A DNA stretch of 64,000 bases, taken from positions 1-64,000 of the forward strand of contig NW_006281099.1 of the NCBI RefSeq assembly GCF_000203795.2, written 5' to 3'. The notes beneath the pieces are model-generated. The model saw only the letters and a program-made list of their open reading frames with translations. It was not told the DNA's origin and did no database searches. The translations under genes and the position numbers were made by a program. Of this stretch, positions 1 through 11,699 are shown one piece after another. Position 1 is the stretch's first letter; every line of letters starts with the position of its first letter. Origin of the DNA: Batrachochytrium dendrobatidis JAM81. Taxonomy: Eukaryota; Chytridiomycota; Chytridiomycetes; Rhizophydiales.

Positions 1-1100
1 CATGCAATAAAATAGTCTTTCTGTACTTTTTTCAGTTGCATCGTTTCTGATTCCGAGTTTGAAGCATAATAGTTGCAACAGCGCTGTTGTCCGATTTGCT
101 TGTTTTGTGAATAGTAATCATGATACCACTTGTTTGACGCTCCCTGTTGTTGAACTGGATATGGATGTCAAATATGGATGTCAAATTTGGATGCATTGCA
201 AGTAATTGTTGTAGTTTTTGATCGAGTCAATGAATGGCATTTATAGTTGCTCTAGAAAACAAGTTGTTTGAAATGTCCTGTCATATGTCATATGTTTTGT
301 TGTTTTCATGTTCACTAATTGTTGATAATGCATTCAATTGATTTCTGTTCTGACGCTGCTTATTTGTCATTGTTGGATCTGGGTTTCTAGATTCAGTAAC
401 AAACGTTTCAGCAATTTGGATGTGTTCAAATTCATAATACTTGCAAGTCTGAATTATTTGATCATCATCTGAAATTGGATACGAGTAATGATTTCCACTG
501 ACCACAGTATACATAGTATACACAGCATTACTGTATATTGACTTGTATTTTACTCAAAGTTTTGTCCATTCAGTATTCCAACACAATTCCCAACATTGAT
601 TGAATGGTTTGCAGTGTTTGTTTTAATTGAACCACTTGATGGATCACTTTCATATCTTGATTCAGCAATATCACCAACTGCACAATGCTGGATGTGATTG
701 TAGTCAAACACAATATCTTGCAAGACATTAACGTATTGGTTAGTTTTAGTATATTCTTGATAAAAGGCAATGATGTTTTGTAATGGGGTGTTAAATCCTT
801 CAATCAAACATTGTCTGTTGTGATTTCCAACATTGACAGTGACATGACAAACACATTTTGCTTGTGACAGACTTTGAACAAGTGTATTGCTCCGTTTGTT
901 GTACAATACACGACATGATCAGTTGGTGTATATGAAACAAACCATACCAATGTATCAATCAACAATCCAGTAACTGTTGATGTAATACCAAACACAGTAT
1001 ACAATCAATGATATGGTTGTTGACCCATTCACAATACTTGACAAATACCAACACACCAGAAAGTTTAAATTTATTTAAAACCAAAATCATCGACAAATCA
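1..1100. other. Repeat-derived intergenic DNA with a possible coding remnant
   Basis: No intact gene is supported. On the minus strand three short open stretches (about 1004-804, 906-550 and 523-281) follow one another in different frames. They could be a decayed coding region: the middle one encodes about 118 residues with a fairly protein-like composition. I do not recognise the product. Part of this stretch (about 840-1050) recurs in weaker form near 12,660-12,900 and 20,110-20,340, next to the other copies of the 1101-2429 gene, so it belongs to the same duplicated unit. Positions 160-190 contain a short tandem duplication (GGATGTCAAATAT / GGATGTCAAATTT). Confidence 0.4.
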
Positions 1101-2429
1101 TCAATCTGAATCCGAGTCTGGCTCTTGAAATTCTAAACCACGCCTTTTCATAAACTTTTTCAAGCTTCGTCTGATACTGTATACTTTTATCCTTGTCGCT
1201 ACATACTCTTGTTTCAATTTCTCTTCAGTGTTTTGATTGTACTCTGACCCTGATATTTCTTCTCCTCTTTCTAGCGCTGACCATTGTTCGAATTTAAGGG
1301 CTGCATAATCACAATATTCTTTGTATTTTTTCTTTCGTATTATTTTAGACAACTCAAGCTTTTGCTTTATACGATTAAAGGTTCTCTGACTCTGTTCGTT
1401 TAATCCAGTCACTTGATCTGAAACAGCATTATCTGACTCGTTTTCATCTGTTGGTTGGTGTTGGTTTTGATTGGAAGTACTTGGATTGGGCTGATCCATT
1501 GACTGTTGCTGGTTTTGATTGGAAGTAGTTGAACTGGCTGCATCAATTATTTCTTGCCAGTCTTCGTTGGAAATGCTTAAACCAATTGCATCCACTGGAT
1601 GTTGCTGGGTTTGATAGGAAATACCTGGATTAGGCTCATTAGTTGGGTCAGAAACTTGATTGGAAATGCTTGAATCAGTTATATCAAATAGATCTCTCCA
1701 GTTTTCGTCAAGAATGCTTGAATCAATTGTATCCGTTGAATATTGCTGTTGGTCTTGACCGTAAGTACTTGGATTGGATTGATCCATTGGTTGTTGTTTG
1801 TTTTGGTTGGGAGTACTTGGACTAGCTATATCAAACAGTTCTTGCCAGCTTTCAAAAGTGCCTGAATTGATTTCATCTATTAAGCGTTGCCAGTATTTGT
1901 CGGGAAATACGAGACCGGGTTCATTAGTTGATTGTTTCCGACTTTGTTTGGAAGCACTCGGACCGGGTTGATCCATCGATTGTTGTTGGTCTTGTTTGGA
2001 AGTGCTTGAACCGTGTTCATCAATCGGCCGTTTTCGACCTCGTTTGGGAGTGCTTTGATTGGGTTGATCAATTGATTGTTGTTGGTCTTTGAGAATATTT
2101 GAATCATGTTTATCAGTTGAATCAGATACTTGGCTGGAAGTACTTGAACTGATTTCATCCACTATGTTTTGCCAATCTTGATCAGAAGTGCTTGGATCAA
2201 TCGGATCAAATAGGTATTCCCAGTCTTGATCGAAAATGCTTAAATTAACTGAATCCATTACTTCTTGCCAGTCTTGGCTGGGAATTTCTGGATTAGGTTC
2301 ATTGGTTGGACCAGATACTTGACTCGAAGTGCCTGATGCTTGTGGTGAGCCATTGTTATCAGTCGGTATCAGTATTGCATTAGCGGTTGCTACCACACTC
2401 AGCACAAATAAAATATCAACCAATTTCAT
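1101..2429 (-). CDS. Secreted W-repeat protein, copy 1
   Basis: Lineage-specific secreted protein of 442 residues, function unknown. The start is the ATG at 2429, because it opens a clean signal peptide (MKLVDILFVLSVVATANA); the reading frame extends upstream without one. The mature protein is mostly low complexity: irregular repeats of about 20 residues with cores such as SQDWQEVMD, DQDWEYLFD and DENWRDLFD, alternating with Ser/Thr/Gln-rich linkers (DQQQSMDQP). The last ~105 residues form a compact charged domain (FNRIKQKLELSK ... FEQWSALERGEEISGS ... FMKRRGLEF) ending in an acidic DSDSD tail. Paralogues of 298 residues lie at 11700 and 20402; this copy is longer because it has more W repeats. 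Expression by an animal-associated fungus on its host is possible but is only inference. Confidence 0.8.
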   Translation of the reverse strand: MKLVDILFVLSVVATANAILIPTDNNGSPQASGTSSQVSGPTNEPNPEIPSQDWQEVMDSVNLSIFDQDWEYLFDPIDPSTSDQDWQNIVDEISSSTSSQVSDSTDKHDSNILKDQQQSIDQPNQSTPKRGRKRPIDEHGSSTSKQDQQQSMDQPGPSASKQSRKQSTNEPGLVFPDKYWQRLIDEINSGTFESWQELFDIASPSTPNQNKQQPMDQSNPSTYGQDQQQYSTDTIDSSILDENWRDLFDITDSSISNQVSDPTNEPNPGISYQTQQHPVDAIGLSISNEDWQEIIDAASSTTSNQNQQQSMDQPNPSTSNQNQHQPTDENESDNAVSDQVTGLNEQSQRTFNRIKQKLELSKIIRKKKYKEYCDYAALKFEQWSALERGEEISGSEYNQNTEEKLKQEYVATRIKVYSIRRSLKKFMKRRGLEFQEPDSDSD

Positions 2430-2534
2430 CAAACCAATCAATGGGTTTAAACAATTAATACAAAAGTAGTGTTGAAACTGGTGTCGATTATAAAACTGGA
2501 CATATTTGATTGTATTTGTATGTTTTGTATAGCA

Positions 2535-2580
2535 AACCAACCCTAACCCTTATAGGTTAACCAGTTATACAGGGTTACTT
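2535..2580 (-). promoter_or_regulatory. Telomere-like box upstream of secreted gene copy 1
   Basis: On the plus strand this reads CAACCCTAACCCTTATAGG, i.e. two TTAGGG-like units in front of the minus-strand gene at 2429. The same box stands about 110 bases upstream of the start of both paralogues (11579-11592 and 21405-21421). It could be a binding site for a TTAGGG-binding factor of the Tbf1 type, or merely hitch-hike with the duplicated unit. Function is inferred. Confidence 0.35.
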
Positions 2581-2978
2581 GGTTGCTTGTAGTGGGTTAC
2601 TATCAAACCACAGTATGATGCTCCCTATCCACAATGCCATATTGATCAATTTGATGATCATGTCGATTTAATTATGCTTTTACGACCCTTTGATCAGGCA
2701 TTTTGAAAAGCACACCCTTCATGAGTGTTGTGTAGCCGCAAACGCTTTGTTTTACTACCATATTCAAGTAAAATGAATCACTTTGATATTCATCATGCAA
2801 TGACTGTATTCTGCATTGCAATATACAATGGTTGCATGTTCGGTTGGTTGATGCTACACATTGACTGCATGTTTGATATACAACAATCATCACACGACAC
2901 ACAATCACCAAGTTTGAACCCATATTCATGTATTGTGTTTGACTGTCGATATTGTCAATACAACTCTGTACACACATT

Positions 2979-4543
2979 TGTTGTATTCTGAATCACGGAT
3001 ACGATCGCAATCTAGTTCAACAACAATCATGACACATGTCAGTAATGCAACTGTTTATTACACACCAACACTGTTATTTAGTGGTCCATTTACATCAATA
3101 TGACTGCAAGTTGTTGTTATATCACGTATTCTGAGCATGGTTTTGATATTACCCATCCAGTTCCATCACATTGTTGTTGACCCATCATTGTAATGCTGTA
3201 TGTCCCCATAACCATAATCATGGACATCAATATGTAATTTCACGTATAATATTACAACCATGCATGTCGTTGGTTGCATCATCACTACTAGTGTACAATA
3301 CAATACACTGCATGTATGTTGGCATGTGTTGTACCAAGTTGATTGCATTGCTACAATGTGGCATGCTCCAACCTGTTTGAATGACTGTTGTGCAACATAT
3401 TGATATTGACCACATGTGATACTGGTCACCAACAAAGTGATCAGCGGTATTCGATCGTATCATTCAATTGATCATCCAATCTCATAATCAATGCATTTCA
3501 ACATACTCCACTGCATGTACTGGATCATGACAACAACATATACAATACATGTCAACTGATACAATCACCAACCATTGCATGATTTTAGTTGTCAATCAAG
3601 TCGATATTATGATATTGTTCAATGTCAAGTATACAACCAAATCAACATGACACTGTCCAAACTGATCCAATATTGTATCATTGTAAACATACATTTTGAT
3701 TGTCAATACCATGGCAAATGGTCGATAACAGATCAATCGCCAATGTGGACACTTGTTGATCGGACTCGTAATCATATCAATCATGGGATCAACGTTTCAG
3801 TTATACTCATTATTGAACAACTCTGTACATGCGTATATCGTGTATATGCATATCGACACCAGGTGAGTTGAATGTCAATCATTTGATCAATATCGATCAT
3901 GACTTGACGGACTGATGATTACATGCATTGTGCAAGCTGGTTGTTTAGTCAATGTGATATTTTGAACCGATCATCACTGTATACCATACTCGCAAACATT
4001 GTAAACTCTAAACTACACAGTCAATATTGGACATGACATGAACAACAAGCAATGATGCCTGTAAATATGTTGACCATCCAATACATGAATGACCGACATT
4101 CCATCGTCATACTTGGTCTGTACTTGATCGTATTGTGGCTTATTGTGGCTTATTAGTTAGGGCTAGACTGAAAACCAGTGCAAAGCTACACAATCGATTA
4201 ATCATGGTATTTGAATGCACAGTCAAGCAGTAGCTAATCAAGATTGCACACGATATAAAGGGATCCTCCTTTTCATTACTTTGGTATTGATAGCAATAAA
4301 CCAACATCAACTCTGACAACAACACAAATTCCTTAGGACGGCACTCAAGGAACATGCTTTTAATACTATCCGTTCAGTAGCAGGTATAAATACGATCCAA
4401 ACCCTACTTGCTGAATAACAACCATATACAACTTGTTTGACCAAACCAGTATAATGAAGCCCGCAGTTGTCGTATTTGCATCAGTCCTGGCTGTCTGCTC
4501 GGTCACTATTGCTAGTCCAGTCATCCCCAGCTCGACTACAAGT
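2979..4543 (+). repeat. 1.56 kb direct duplication, copy 1 (promoter plus signal peptide)
   Basis: Near-identical to 25524-27087 in the same orientation and of almost the same length (1565 versus 1564 bases), with only scattered base differences seen by eye. It starts at a recurrent breakpoint (TGTTGTATTCTGAATCAC) that also forms the outer end of the inverted repeats at 2985, 13256 and 21897. It ends just after the signal-peptide codons of the gene at 4454, at ...CGACTACAAGT. No gene is supported inside it apart from the 5' end of that gene. Long open stretches here (3166-3870) are rich in His, Cys, Tyr and Met, and come from CAT/TGT-rich DNA, not from a protein. Confidence 0.85.
4364..4453 (+). 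promoter_or_regulatory. Shared promoter of the MKLAV secreted family
   Basis: Contains a TATA box (TATAAATA, 4385-4392) 69 bases before the ATG at 4454, and a leader ending ACAACTTGTTTGACCAAACC. The same elements stand before the gene at 26998 (TATA at 26929-26936) and, inverted and more diverged, before the gene ending at 14837 (TATA at 14892-14899). A CCTTAGGA motif and GCTTTTAATA lie just upstream in all three. Conservation in the diverged copy suggests function. Confidence 0.6.
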
Positions 4544-5071
4544 ACTGAATCTAGTATTTGAACAGTTATTCCCACTGCAAATGCAGTCAGTGAACCTGAC
4601 TATTCGGAATATCCTATCCCATATGACGGGTATGGAAAGTATTGCCATCCACTTGATTTTGATGGAATAATGCTGGTCAAACTACTTGCAAAAAATACAC
4701 ATAAACTAGAAAAAGTAACAAAATATATCAACAAGAAAGAGTCTAACATTGCATGTCAAGAAACATTGGTGGGTGAGCTCAAGGAAAGACTGGACTCTGT
4801 AATGGATGATGGTAATGGGTCAGGAATCGCCGAGCTTGAATCCGAGTTTATTAAACAGAATGGCATTCTTGAACAACTCAAAGAACAGTTGGAGCGACTT
4901 TTTGAAAGACATTCGAATAGGTACAAAAAAGATGTTGGATTACGATCGGCACTTGCAGAGTACTTTGCAGAGCATGGTATGTCTGGAGAAATGACTACTG
5001 ATGATGAGCCAAACCTATATTCATATCCCGGATTCAAGAAATGTTTTGATTATTTCTACAATCGCTCATGA
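4454..5071 (+). pseudogene. Secreted coiled-coil protein, broken by an in-frame stop
   Basis: The reading frame opens with the signal peptide MKPAVVVFASVLAVCSVTIA, followed by a Ser/Thr-rich stretch. It meets a TGA at 4559-4561 (codon 36) and then stays open in the same frame to the stop at 5071. The downstream part (about 133 residues from 4670) is highly charged and helical, with heptad-like Leu/Ile spacing (QNGILEQLKEQLERLFERH), so it looks like a genuine coiled-coil mature domain. At the matching place the paralogue at 26998 has a serine codon TCA, so one base change explains the stop. No GT..AG pair removes it cleanly. Either a recent pseudogene or, less likely, a read-through gene or assembly error. 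Confidence 0.7.
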
Positions 5072-7813
5072 CAATGATTACCAAGATCCAAGCATGGTGT
5101 AGTTTTTCAAGATTATGATGTTTGGCAACAAACTCATGGACCAGATTCGTTACATTGCTGGAGTTGAGTGAACCATCACAGTCTCATCCAGTATATGTTG
5201 TAATGCAGCGTGTATTGCATGGTGGTTTAATTGTCATGTGTCATGTATCCAATGTCGTTCATTCAATAAGCATCGTGTATTGTCAAACAACAGTGTATTA
5301 TACTAATGGTTTGATCATATTGCACCAATCAACTACTATGTGCTGGCATGACTGATCATTCGGTGTGTTACACATATTGAATGCATGCAAATCCCTGATT
5401 GTCAACTCTTTGTTGTTGAGATGGGTTTAGATCACCATCAGTTTGTTCACTCGTTGCACCGATGTGATTACATGATCAACCTGACACCAACCAAACCACA
5501 CTCGAATATATATGTTCCAGTCATGTGCATGGTGTATCGATTGTCAACTCACAATGTCAACTCCAACACATTCCACTATGATTATGGTCACATCACACCA
5601 TGCTGATGTATGTCGATCGGTATCACATTGCAAATGACTGTCATCCAATGACTGCAATGCAATACCGTGCATGTATTGTGATTGATACGCTGTGCACCAT
5701 CAGCCAGTGTGCAACTGTCACTCGATATATCGACTCTGATATGCAACAACATGCTGTGTTTACCATGATCAGGTTTTTGATCAATCTTGGACTCATGATA
5801 CATGATTTGTCATGTTGGATCGTGTGGATGTGTCATGGACTGCAATTTAGTTGAAAACACACATATGTTTGACATTGACTGATGCATACTGTGCAACGAC
5901 TGATCGGTGCAGGTATAATTGCACACTTGGTGGTATTGTGCATTATGGTTGTTTGACAATGGATGAATGCTGAATTAGTCGGTTATATGCAACCCATTTG
6001 AATCGACCTATTTGAACAAACACTCGATGTAACTGACAAGCAATGTGTATACATGGCTGTTGGATCAGTCGAGTTTGTGCTGGTAGCGTACCATTGGTAA
6101 CAGGCACTGTTTTGACACCATCACTGGGACTGCCATACAACAGTTGACCAATAAACTTGTAACACCAACAGTATATGCTTGTACGATTACAGCCTGTTCA
6201 CACGAGATCATTTCATGTCTCAATACCCGAGTTTATTTTAAATAAATCCATTCAAAAAACAACTGTAAATCAACAAATAAACCAACAATTCAATCCAGCC
6301 AACACTGTTTTATACACTAGTCTAATCTGTCAATCTTGGTTGGTATTATTATTGATTATATTGTGGTTTGTCTCGTTCAAGCACAAAGGCTCGGTTATAC
6401 TGTCAAATATTACATTTGTCAATACTCACCATCTTGTATTGGATTCCATTTGTCGTCAGTATACTGGATTGAACTAATCACTTGGTAGATCAGCATGTGC
6501 AATATATCAATAAGCAACGTGTACAACAACAGAGTATAAAAGTTGTTTCAGTCGATAGTAATCCAGTGTTATACAGCATCTATGATTATTCATGAATGTT
6601 GACATGGTTCAAGAGTATGGTGTCCACGACATTGGTAATGCAATCAAAAATACAATAGTTATTCAGGTTTAAGGGTAGCTGATCAAGCCATGCATAGTGT
6701 AGATCTTGATGCTGCATAATCATTTAAAATGGGGTCTTTTAAACTGTATTCGACACTTGGATTCATGCTGGTGCCTAGTTATGATCTGAGCATTGGCTGC
6801 CTTATACTTGCCAATTTGAAACAACCGGGAATCAGAATCAAACTATTCAACATATTGCGCAAAGGAAACCTAATACATGCCAGACAGTTTGTGGATCCAT
6901 TTTGCTTTCGAGTCAATACATGTTATACAATGGCTGTTTTAAACACCATTATTGCCATCCAAACACATTGCTCACAAACAGCAAATCAATTGCATGATAA
7001 CCCTGACCAAACAGAACTCATAGGGTTGGCACTCGCAACCCAAAATAACATATCTGGCCGAGTAACCAGTTCAAAAAATACAAACCAAACAGCAGAATTG
7101 AGCAAGATACTTGACAACCATTTACTAAAAAACAAATTATGATGATTGGATAGTGTATGGATGAATACAGCACATTTTGTTACGTTCAATTATTCGACAT
7201 AGCTGACATATAACATACACAGCCATAGTGGTATACAAGCAATTGATTAGCATGCAAGCCGGACAATTGTAATAATTGGCATGTTCATTAAATGGGTTTA
7301 TGCAATCACCACGTGTTAGACCCTAAATTAAATGAGCATAAATATTGGCAATGCTGCAGCCGACAAGTGATTATCTATTGACAAGCCAATATGTTCTGTA
7401 TATTTGATATATGGACTGGCATAATTGACAAATGTCAATACACCATTAATCATCATATTGATTGAACTGGATTTACAGTAGTTTGAGTTGGATGTTGTGT
7501 TGGATAGTAAAATACAATTAACATGGCATGTGTGGCAATGGATAAATTGGCTAATCTACAAATTCGTTGCTTTATCTACCCTGAATATATACCTCGATTC
7601 AGTTAATCTTGCTTGACATCAAGCATTTTAGTAAGAGCAAAGCATATAAATGCAAAAATACCAAGCATTAGTATTGCCAGTCAAGACCATCAAGGTATAA
7701 AAATGAGTCGTCAGTCACTATCAAACATCATCAAACTGCTACAAATCAACAACTCAATCCGTATAGTATTGATACGCTTGCCAAATACAGTTCGATAGTA
7801 TACTGCAGCCACG
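5072..7813. other. AT-rich intergenic DNA, no gene supported
   Basis: About 2.7 kb with many stop-free stretches shorter than 140 codons on both strands, none with a recognisable domain, signal peptide or splice structure. The longest (6729-7142, plus, 137 residues) starts with a plausible ATG but has no family resemblance I can name; it could be a decayed gene fragment. The last 200 bases (7600-7813) lead into the peptidase gene at 7814. Confidence 0.5.
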
Positions 7814-10561
7814 ATGAAATTTTCACTACTAGCCATTGCTTCTGCTGCGTTCGTTGTCAATGCTCAAGGAAATAAATCTGGTATGCAAATCTGTTGATCA
7901 GTCTATTTTATGTTGGGTTTATCAATGTTTGAATTGTGCAATCGTTCAAAACTGTACTAATTGGCATACATTATAGAATCCATGCCTAGATGGGCCTTTA
8001 TCAAAGAACACCGTGATGCTGGCAGATTTGTTTTTATGCCATACACTGATGAGCAACGAAACGTCGTGCTGACCAATGTTGAAAATGGTTTGAAATTGTG
8101 GACCAACTATGAATCTAAAATCAAACACTATGGTGAGCGTGCCGATCCCTTCCCGATCATCAAGAAACTGCGTGCAAAACTGGATGCATCCAATCTTACC
8201 GATACTGAGATGCAGATTGAACTCTTGAATGCGTTTACTCGCATGCGTGACCATCATAGTCATTTTGCACCGTCTGGACCATATGCTTGTTTCGTGGCCA
8301 CGACTGGTCTTTATTTCAGATTTATCGAGGGCGATGCAGATATGGTCAAGAAACCAACCGTCGTCTTTGAAAAACACGTAGACAATAAAAGTCTGCGTGC
8401 TTTTTTTGGAAAGGACTATGACCAGATCAAAGCTGGCGACGAATTACTACTTGTTGATGGTATGCCGTTTGTTGACTATCGGAACTTGAACCAGGATAAA
8501 ACGGGTGGTGCCAATGATTATGGTGGTCAGCATGGTGCTCTTGGTTACATGACGTTTCGCTTTGGTGCCTTTACTCCTTTGCCAGAAACTGATACGATCA
8601 AATATCAGTTCAAATCAAAAGATACTGGAAAAGTGTACGACATTGAAGCTCCGTGGGTTGTTGTTTTTGATCCATCATGCTGGAGTATGACTAGTCAATT
8701 GTATGCCAAAATTTCTGGAAAAACTCTACCTGGAACACCTCAGCCTGCCGACACGAACAGTATAATTGACACTGATGCATCTGATACCGGAGCCAAACGT
8801 CAGTTTGAGACTTGGGAAGAAATCAGAACTCCATTGATGATATCCGAGTACCATCATAAAAAGCAAAAAATTGATCAGGTTTTACTTGAACAGCCATCAC
8901 AAAACCATACTCTTGAGTACCAAAACGCCGGCGTGTCGACTATCAGCTGGGCAATCTGGAAACCCGAATCCAAGAATCTTGGTATTATTAGATTGGATGA
9001 TTTTATACCAAAAGACCTTAAAACTGGTGCAAGAGTGGATATCGAGGCCGTTCGTGAAATCCACAAACTTCTCAGTACTGTACTCAAAGACACCAATGCT
9101 GTTATATTTGATCTTCGTGCAAATCCAGGCGGTAGTGGTGATTTTGCCAATGCCATTCCACAACTTTTCAAACCTGATTTTCAACCGATGCCAATGAGAT
9201 ACTTGATGAGTTCTGTCGCATACAACACTCTGGTTAACGGCACGTACTTTTTTGACACTTCTGGTCCAGCATGGTACAAGACCCCACCTGGTAGCAAGTA
9301 TTCTATTGATCATGACAGAAACTCGTTTAATCAAGCAAACATGTATGGTCAAGCCTATCTCAAGCCTGTTGGTGCATTCACTGATGCTGTATGTTACTCT
9401 GCATGCGATCTGTTTTCAACGTCTATTCAGTCGTCCGAAACTGGCTATGTTCTTGGCGAAGATGGAACAACTGGAGGTGGTGGTGCCGACGTATTCCCGC
9501 TTAATCCAACCTTGCTTTTGTTCAATCGCGTCGATTTTAAGCCAATGCCGTACGCTAAAGAACTGACCGACAAAACAACTGGCCAGAGTTACACCAACAC
9601 TGTTTCAATCGGAGTTCGACAGATGATACGTAATGGAAAACAAAAAGGTCAACTGGTTGAAGATATTGGTGCCGTATCCGACTATATTATACGCCCCCGT
9701 TTGACGGATATAGTGCCTGGATCCATTGGAGATTCTCAATTTGACCGTATTGCCAATCAGCTCAAAACATTGGGTGCCAAAACTGGACTGAACAATCTTC
9801 ATTTTGTTTGCGAGTCCATCGATTATGACACCACTAGCAGTGACGTGACCATTGATATAGAAGTTCAAGGAATCAATCAACTGTCAGTTATCGATGACAC
9901 TGGCAAATCACTTTCAGTTGCCAAGTTTAAAAGCGACATAAAAAGTCAACACTCGTTCAAACTGACATCTGTGATCAACGATCTTGGTAATACTCGGGTC
10001 AGTATCATTGGCCAAAACAACGGCAAACAGGTTCTCAAAACACATAAGCATATCAGTCGCACTCCAAAACAAGAAGATCGTGTTAAGCTTGAGCGTGGTA
10101 TCAAATGGAAGTTTAATGGTACCAGTAAATCGGTTGGAATATACAACTCGCCATTTACCAAAAAGTCACAGGGATGGAACTCGGTCAATGGTAAATGGGT
10201 TGTTGGCGATGGAATACAATACAGTCCTGAAATAGAGACTGAAATCCGATCATACTATACTGCACCAGTTGGATCCAAAATCACTGTTGAAATTGATGCC
10301 AAACTTGAATCACAACTTTATAACGACTTTTTAGGACTGTATGTCACAGATGCGGATGGAAGTGTGGAGTCGCTTTTGAGCACGGTTGGTCCGAATGGTA
10401 GGATACTTACAAATGGTGCTTCTGGATCCGAAGCAATTGTCAAAAAGTTTACAGTGACAACCAAGACGGAGCTGTTTTCTGTCGGTTTTGTATTCAATTC
10501 AGATCTTGCTACACAGATGAAAGGAGCAACAATCAATTCTTGGAGTGTTACCATGAATTGA
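7814..10561 (+). CDS. Secreted S41-like (CPAF-type) serine peptidase
   Basis: Two exons, 7814-7880 and 7977-10561, encode 883 residues. Exon 1 is just the signal peptide (MKFSLLAIASAAFVVNAQG). The intron has GTATGC..TAG ends and a TACTAA branch point at 7955-7960. The family signature is clear: RDHHSHF near residue 115 (candidate catalytic His), a large middle region with VIFDLRANPGGSGDF near 395, and CYSACDLF near 495 with the likely nucleophile Ser, followed by GEDGTTGGGG. S41 peptidases of this type cut proteins or peptides, so extracellular proteolysis is expected. Residues ~720-883 form an extra beta-rich C-terminal region. S41-type genes are known to be expanded in Batrachochytrium. It stands alone in repeat-rich DNA. 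Confidence 0.85.
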
Positions 10562-11187
10562 AATGGGTTGTAAATGTTGTCAAACACATCATTGATTGCA
10601 TCACCAGGCTATATTTGAATGAATACAATGTTTGCATAACTATCTTGTACACTATTGTTTAAATTTATTTCAATCAACACATGTAAACCTTTTATTTGGT
10701 CGAGTGAAATATGCAAGTTTCAAACCATTTTTTAAATTGGACTGGTTTTGTCATGGATGGAATATTGCAAGTGTTTTTAAACTTGTCAGATTTTTGTATT
10801 TTTTGGTGTGTTTTAGACATTTGAATGAAAGTTGATATTGGATATTTACCATACCAATCAGAGTTGTCATGGTTGTTTAATGAAACTCGGTACAGATCTG
10901 GATAAAACCGCATTTAGACCTGCATTTTCAATGGTCTGATGCGACATGAAATCATTCGAGCTGATAATGGTCATTGCACTATTGTCTTGTTCTTGTTCTT
11001 GGACTCTTTCACTGGTTTTTTAGCTTTTATAACCGGTCTCGAGTTGATTACTTGATCCGCATTTGGTTGATGATTTCAACTGGTATTTAAAACTATGATT
11101 TGATTGACACCATCAAAGCAGTTGAGCCAAACATGTGGACTGCAATGGATGAGTTTGGTGATTGTATAATGCATGGTCATGCCACAT
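10562..11187. other. Intergenic DNA between the peptidase and unit 1
   Basis: No gene is supported. It contains the 3' flank of the peptidase gene, then AT-rich sequence up to the left end of the inverted-repeat unit at 11188. Confidence 0.5.
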
Positions 11188-11380
11188 GTGCACAAAGTGT
11201 AGATTCAACATTATAGTCTGATTGTGTGTCATATGATGGTTGTTGTATATCAAACACGCAATGCAGTCAATGTGTAGTACCAGTCAACCGAATATGTAAC
11301 CATTGCATATTGCAATGCATAACACAATCACTGCAGAATGAATAAAGGGATTCATTTCATATGAATATGGTTGTAAAAAG
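11188..11380 (+). repeat. Left inverted terminal segment of unit 1
   Basis: Matches, as reverse complement, 12981-13256 of the same unit and, in unit 2, lines up with 21625-21797. Inner limit approximate. Confidence 0.65.
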
Positions 11381-11578
11381 GAACGTTTGCGGCTACACAA
11401 CACTCATGAAGGGTGTGCTTTTCAAAATGCCTGATAAAAGGGTCACGGAAGCATAATTCAATCGACACGATCATCAAATTTATCAATATGATATTGTGGA
11501 TAGGGAGCAGCATACTGTCTAATTTAATAGTAAACCACTACAAGCAATCAAGTAACCCTGTATAACTGGTTAACCTAA

Positions 11579-11600
11579 AAGGGTTAGGGTTGGTTTGCTA
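11579..11600 (+). promoter_or_regulatory. Telomere-like box upstream of secreted gene copy 2
   Basis: Reads AAGGGTTAGGGTTGG, about 110 bases before the ATG at 11700. Same position and orientation relative to the gene as in the other two copies. Role unknown. Confidence 0.35.
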
Positions 11601-11699
11601 TACAAAAATACAAATACGATCAAATATGTCCAGTTTTATAATCGACACCAGTTTCAACACTACTTTTGTATTAATTGTTTAAACTCATTGACCAATCTG

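Larger units (their letters stand above)
1005..2985 (-). repeat. Partial copy of the secreted-gene repeat unit (unit 0)
   Basis: This stretch matches the units at 11188-13256 and 19743-21897 in order: 3' flank, secreted gene, telomere-like box, a conserved segment (2672-2745, reading ...CACACCCTTCATGAGTG...) and then the outer inverted-repeat segment. The right-hand terminal segment is present at about 2715-2985. The matching left-hand inverted segment is not found below 1005, so this unit looks truncated or rearranged on its left side. Boundaries are approximate, from eye alignment. Confidence 0.65.

Noticed and set aside
3166..3870. Several open stretches of 60-100 codons on both strands
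   Set aside because: They are rich in His, Cys, Met and Tyr, overlap on both strands and are repeated at 25716-26416 with the DNA block. They follow from CAT/TGT-rich repeat DNA, not from coding constraint.
6729..7142. 137-codon plus-strand frame
   Set aside because: Has an ATG but no recognisable domain, signal peptide or conserved neighbour; kept only as a note in the intergenic entry.
7613..7798. Short frame just upstream of the peptidase
   Set aside because: No start context or family match; more likely promoter/leader sequence of the gene at 7814.
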